Source: an uncultured Desulfobulbaceae bacterium
GTDB taxonomy: Bacteria > Desulfobacterota > Desulfobulbia > Desulfobulbales > BM004
Assembly (NCBI GenBank): GCA_947258675.1
Contig: CAMYJP010000106.1
Span: 1 to 6,968, forward strand
DNA: 6,968 nt
Direction of reading: 5' to 3'
The number at the start of each line of letters is the position of its first letter. Position 1 is the first letter of the stretch. Shown in pieces: positions 4,591-6,968 of the stretch. Position numbers and translations under genes: made by a program. A model generated the notes under the pieces. It ran no database searches. It saw nothing but the letters and a program-made list of their open reading frames with translations, and was not told where the DNA came from.

Positions 4591-6930
4591 ATGGGTATTC
4601 AATCATTTTTTAAATATTTTTCCAAGCTGCCAAGTTGGAAAGGTGCTCCACCTCAGGTTTATGACGTTCCATACGGATTAAATAATTTAAGTCCAGGGGT
4701 AGATAATATCCGTATTGATGTGCATCTTAGTCCTTATTTTCGTAAAGCAATTGGCAAGATTGTCTGGTCTTTTTTGGTAAAATACGCAAAAGCAGAAAAT
4801 TATGTGGAAAAAGATTCAATTTCCCATTGGTCCAAAGGGAGAGATGAGTTCAAAGGGCTTTGCAGTGAAGTGTTAAACGATGCATTGGAAAAAGCCAAGC
4901 TGGAGAGATATGATCCACAAATTGATTACCTGGCTCAAACAGCTATTGTTAAGATCTTATTAGTGGAGATTCGAATACAATTTGAATCATTCATTGAAAG
5001 TTTCAATAATGCCATTTGGGAAAAAGAGATCTCAAGCAAGCAGGATTTAAAAGAAATTTCAGCTTTAAAAGAAAAAACCGGTAGCATAAGACAAAATCGT
5101 AAATCGATAATTTACCAAACAAGTAAAGAGCTCTTTGGGTATTTTCATGAGATTCAGATCGTTGAATTTGGCAGGATTCGAAGCAAATATTTCGGAGATA
5201 ATGCCTTGTTGCCGGATGAATTTTTTGTAAATCCCATTCTTTATAAAGGCAGCCGGCTTGAGGATTCCACGGATGATTTTATCATGATGGAAGAATATGT
5301 CCTGATGGGGCGTCGTTTGGATGATGTTAACACATATAGTTCCATCCTTGGGCTACTAATAAGCTTGCTGAACAAGATTGAAGTTACTACAGAATCTAAA
5401 GATCAATTGGTTGTTGATAGGTCTGATTGGTCAAAAAACAACATTTTAGATGATATAGGGGCAGAAGAGGTTCGTGACAGAATCAGGGATAGTTGGTTAA
5501 AGAGTACTGGAACTATTGATACTCTTTTCGACTATTTTGCTACAGATACACAGTACAGTGATGAGCAACGTAATCAAAACAACCAAGAAATTTTGCAGGA
5601 TTTGAAAAAGAAGCGTGAAGAACAACAGAAATTTTTGAATTTCAGTTATAGAAAATTTCAAGAAAAAGGACTGGTAGAGCTGATAACCGCAACATCAGTT
5701 ATGAAATCCATATATCAACAATATTGCCCACCTTTGGTTCCTCAACAGGTTCTACAGTATTTAGTTGCTCCCAAAAGCAGAAATGACATTGAGGCTCATC
5801 TCAACCGGATTAAAAGGTTCTATGGTAAACCTTTATCCATTGATGCTTTGAACAAAGCAATAAAAGAATTAGGTGAGGTCACTTCAGATAAGAAAAAATT
5901 ATATCTTGTTGAGTTTATGAAAGGGTTTACTCGGTATCATAGGGATCTTAGCAATTTTTCTCTTTTAAGAGATGCCATGAACAGGATTAATTTAATTTCC
6001 GATGAAAAGACAATTAACCTGTCGCGGGCCAATAATACGCTTTTTGAATTTCTTCTGCCAATGGAACGGCTTCTGGCACCTGATGAAAAACCTGTTGCCA
6101 GTCATGTAATTATTAAGGCAGATTTACGCGGATCAACTGATATTATTCATCATTTACTTGAGAACCGGTTGAACCCGGCTTCATATTTCAGTTTGAATTT
6201 TTTTGATCCAATTTCTGATATAGTTTCAGAATATGGTGCATCAAAAGTGTTTATAGAAGGTGATGCAATTATTCTGGCGATATTAGAGAGGCAGGTAACC
6301 CGTAGTAAAAGTTTCAGTGTTGCCAGAGCATGCGGGCTGGCTTTGAACATGCTGATTATTATCCAAAGGTACAATACAAAGAATGCTGAAAATAATTTGC
6401 CTAGGCTTGAAATGGGAATGGGGATAGACTTTGAACCTGCTGCACCAACATATTTATTTGATGAAGAAAACAAGATAATGATTTCACCGGCCATCATTTC
6501 TGCGGATCGTTTGTCATGCTCAATGAAACCGTTGAGAAAATTGCTGATCAACACGAAAAAACCATTTAACACCTATTGTTATCAGGGAGTTGCTGAAAAG
6601 ATAACGGGCAGTTTGGCTGATGACATGTTATTGCGCTATAATATAAATGGTATTGCTTTAAGTGCTGTGGGTTTTAAAAAACTGACTGAAGAAATTGAAT
6701 TACAGAAAATAGATCATGATTTTCCTGAATTTTACGAAGAAGGCGGTTGTCTTTATACTGGAAAATTTCCTACAGTCGCGGGGAAAGACCATCACCTTAT
6801 TATCAGGGAAGCCGCAATTCCTGAAGTAAATACTTTAGATTTTACTAATGTTGGCTTTACAGAACATAAATATTATGAGGTTTGTAGTCATCCTAAGCTC
6901 TATGAGTTTATAAAAAAGAAGCATTTATAA
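4591..6930 (+). CDS. 779-aa protein with divergent class III nucleotidyl cyclase-like domain
   Basis: This large soluble protein has no signal peptide or membrane span. Residues 1-~490 are mostly predicted helical and match no family I recognise; 323-360 is rich in K/E/Q and may be a coiled coil. Residues ~503-645 resemble a class III cyclase catalytic domain. 'VIIKADLRGST' carries D511 (metal Asp 1), 'FIEGDAIILAI' carries D558 (metal Asp 2), followed by 'LEMGMGID' (606-613) and 'ISADRL' with R640. The D511-D558 and D558-R640 spacings (47 and 82) fit known cyclases. However, the purine-specifying Lys position (D2-4) is Phe554, the partner Asp position (R-11) is Ile629, and the transition-state Asn (R-4) is Ile636. 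A further C-terminal segment (~650-779) follows. Class III domains make cyclic nucleotides from NTPs as dimers; here the product may be unusual or activity lost. ATG 4591 has GAGGA at 4576-4580 (10-nt spacer). The N-terminal region may sense a signal or hold an effector function. The next gene is outside the window. Confidence 0.75.
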   Translation: MGIQSFFKYFSKLPSWKGAPPQVYDVPYGLNNLSPGVDNIRIDVHLSPYFRKAIGKIVWSFLVKYAKAENYVEKDSISHWSKGRDEFKGLCSEVLNDALEKAKLERYDPQIDYLAQTAIVKILLVEIRIQFESFIESFNNAIWEKEISSKQDLKEISALKEKTGSIRQNRKSIIYQTSKELFGYFHEIQIVEFGRIRSKYFGDNALLPDEFFVNPILYKGSRLEDSTDDFIMMEEYVLMGRRLDDVNTYSSILGLLISLLNKIEVTTESKDQLVVDRSDWSKNNILDDIGAEEVRDRIRDSWLKSTGTIDTLFDYFATDTQYSDEQRNQNNQEILQDLKKKREEQQKFLNFSYRKFQEKGLVELITATSVMKSIYQQYCPPLVPQQVLQYLVAPKSRNDIEAHLNRIKRFYGKPLSIDALNKAIKELGEVTSDKKKLYLVEFMKGFTRYHRDLSNFSLLRDAMNRINLISDEKTINLSRANNTLFEFLLPMERLLAPDEKPVASHVIIKADLRGSTDIIHHLLENRLNPASYFSLNFFDPISDIVSEYGASKVFIEGDAIILAILERQVTRSKSFSVARACGLALNMLIIIQRYNTKNAENNLPRLEMGMGIDFEPAAPTYLFDEENKIMISPAIISADRLSCSMKPLRKLLINTKKPFNTYCYQGVAEKITGSLADDMLLRYNINGIALSAVGFKKLTEEIELQKIDHDFPEFYEEGGCLYTGKFPTVAGKDHHLIIREAAIPEVNTLDFTNVGFTEHKYYEVCSHPKLYEFIKKKHL

Positions 6931-6968
6931 TATAAAATCTAATTTTCTGTGTCATAACTGATATCTAT

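Noticed and set aside
6150..6572. 140-codon minus-strand open frame inside the cyclase-like gene
   Set aside because: It lies antisense within a well-supported gene, has no recognisable domain, and its sequence is what reverse-reading of hydrophobic coding DNA gives.

Overview
The window is AT-rich (roughly 35-40% G+C by eye) and carries six convincing protein genes plus one plausible small ORF, separated by unusually long non-coding stretches. The gene content suggests an anaerobic or microaerophilic Gram-negative bacterium, most likely in the Desulfobacterota (Desulfobacterales-like). It includes a TPR protein of the kind found in exopolysaccharide/PEP-CTERM loci, a ferredoxin-fused nitroreductase, a monoheme cytochrome c lipoprotein and a PldB-like lipase with a signal peptide. 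The phylum is inference from this mix; no marker gene is present.

Layout: (a) 2-382, C-terminal end of a TPR-repeat protein entering from the left edge. (b) 383-653, a spacer with an inverted repeat, a strong short hairpin and a short open frame ending just before the next gene. (c) 654-1310, a PPP-family metallophosphatase. (d) 1311-1667, a spacer holding two copies of a 63-bp direct repeat (52/63 identical, 25 nt exact). (e) 1668-1769, a 33-codon ORF with a near-perfect Shine-Dalgarno, whose stop lies inside the ribosome binding site of (f) 1772-2098, the cytochrome c lipoprotein. (g) 2198-3103 on the minus strand, a 2Fe-S-cluster-type ferredoxin/nitroreductase fusion, convergent with the cytochrome and divergent from (h) 3146-4204, a secreted PldB-like alpha/beta hydrolase. 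(i) 4205-4590, a spacer with a good sigma70-type promoter and a hairpin. (j) 4591-6930, a 779-residue soluble protein with an unrecognised mostly helical N-terminal two-thirds and a C-terminal domain that resembles a class III nucleotidyl cyclase.

The genes do not form one obvious operon: orientation changes twice and most spacers exceed 250 bp. The cytochrome and the Fe-S nitroreductase are both redox proteins but are convergently transcribed, so any cooperation is speculative. The most interesting gene is the 779-residue protein. The two metal-binding Asp positions and the transition-state Arg of class III cyclases appear present at normal spacing, but the purine-selecting Lys/Asp and the transition-state Asn positions are replaced. 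This suggests an unusual nucleotide product or a degenerate sensory domain. Its immediate downstream neighbour, which might be a cyclic-nucleotide effector, lies outside the window.
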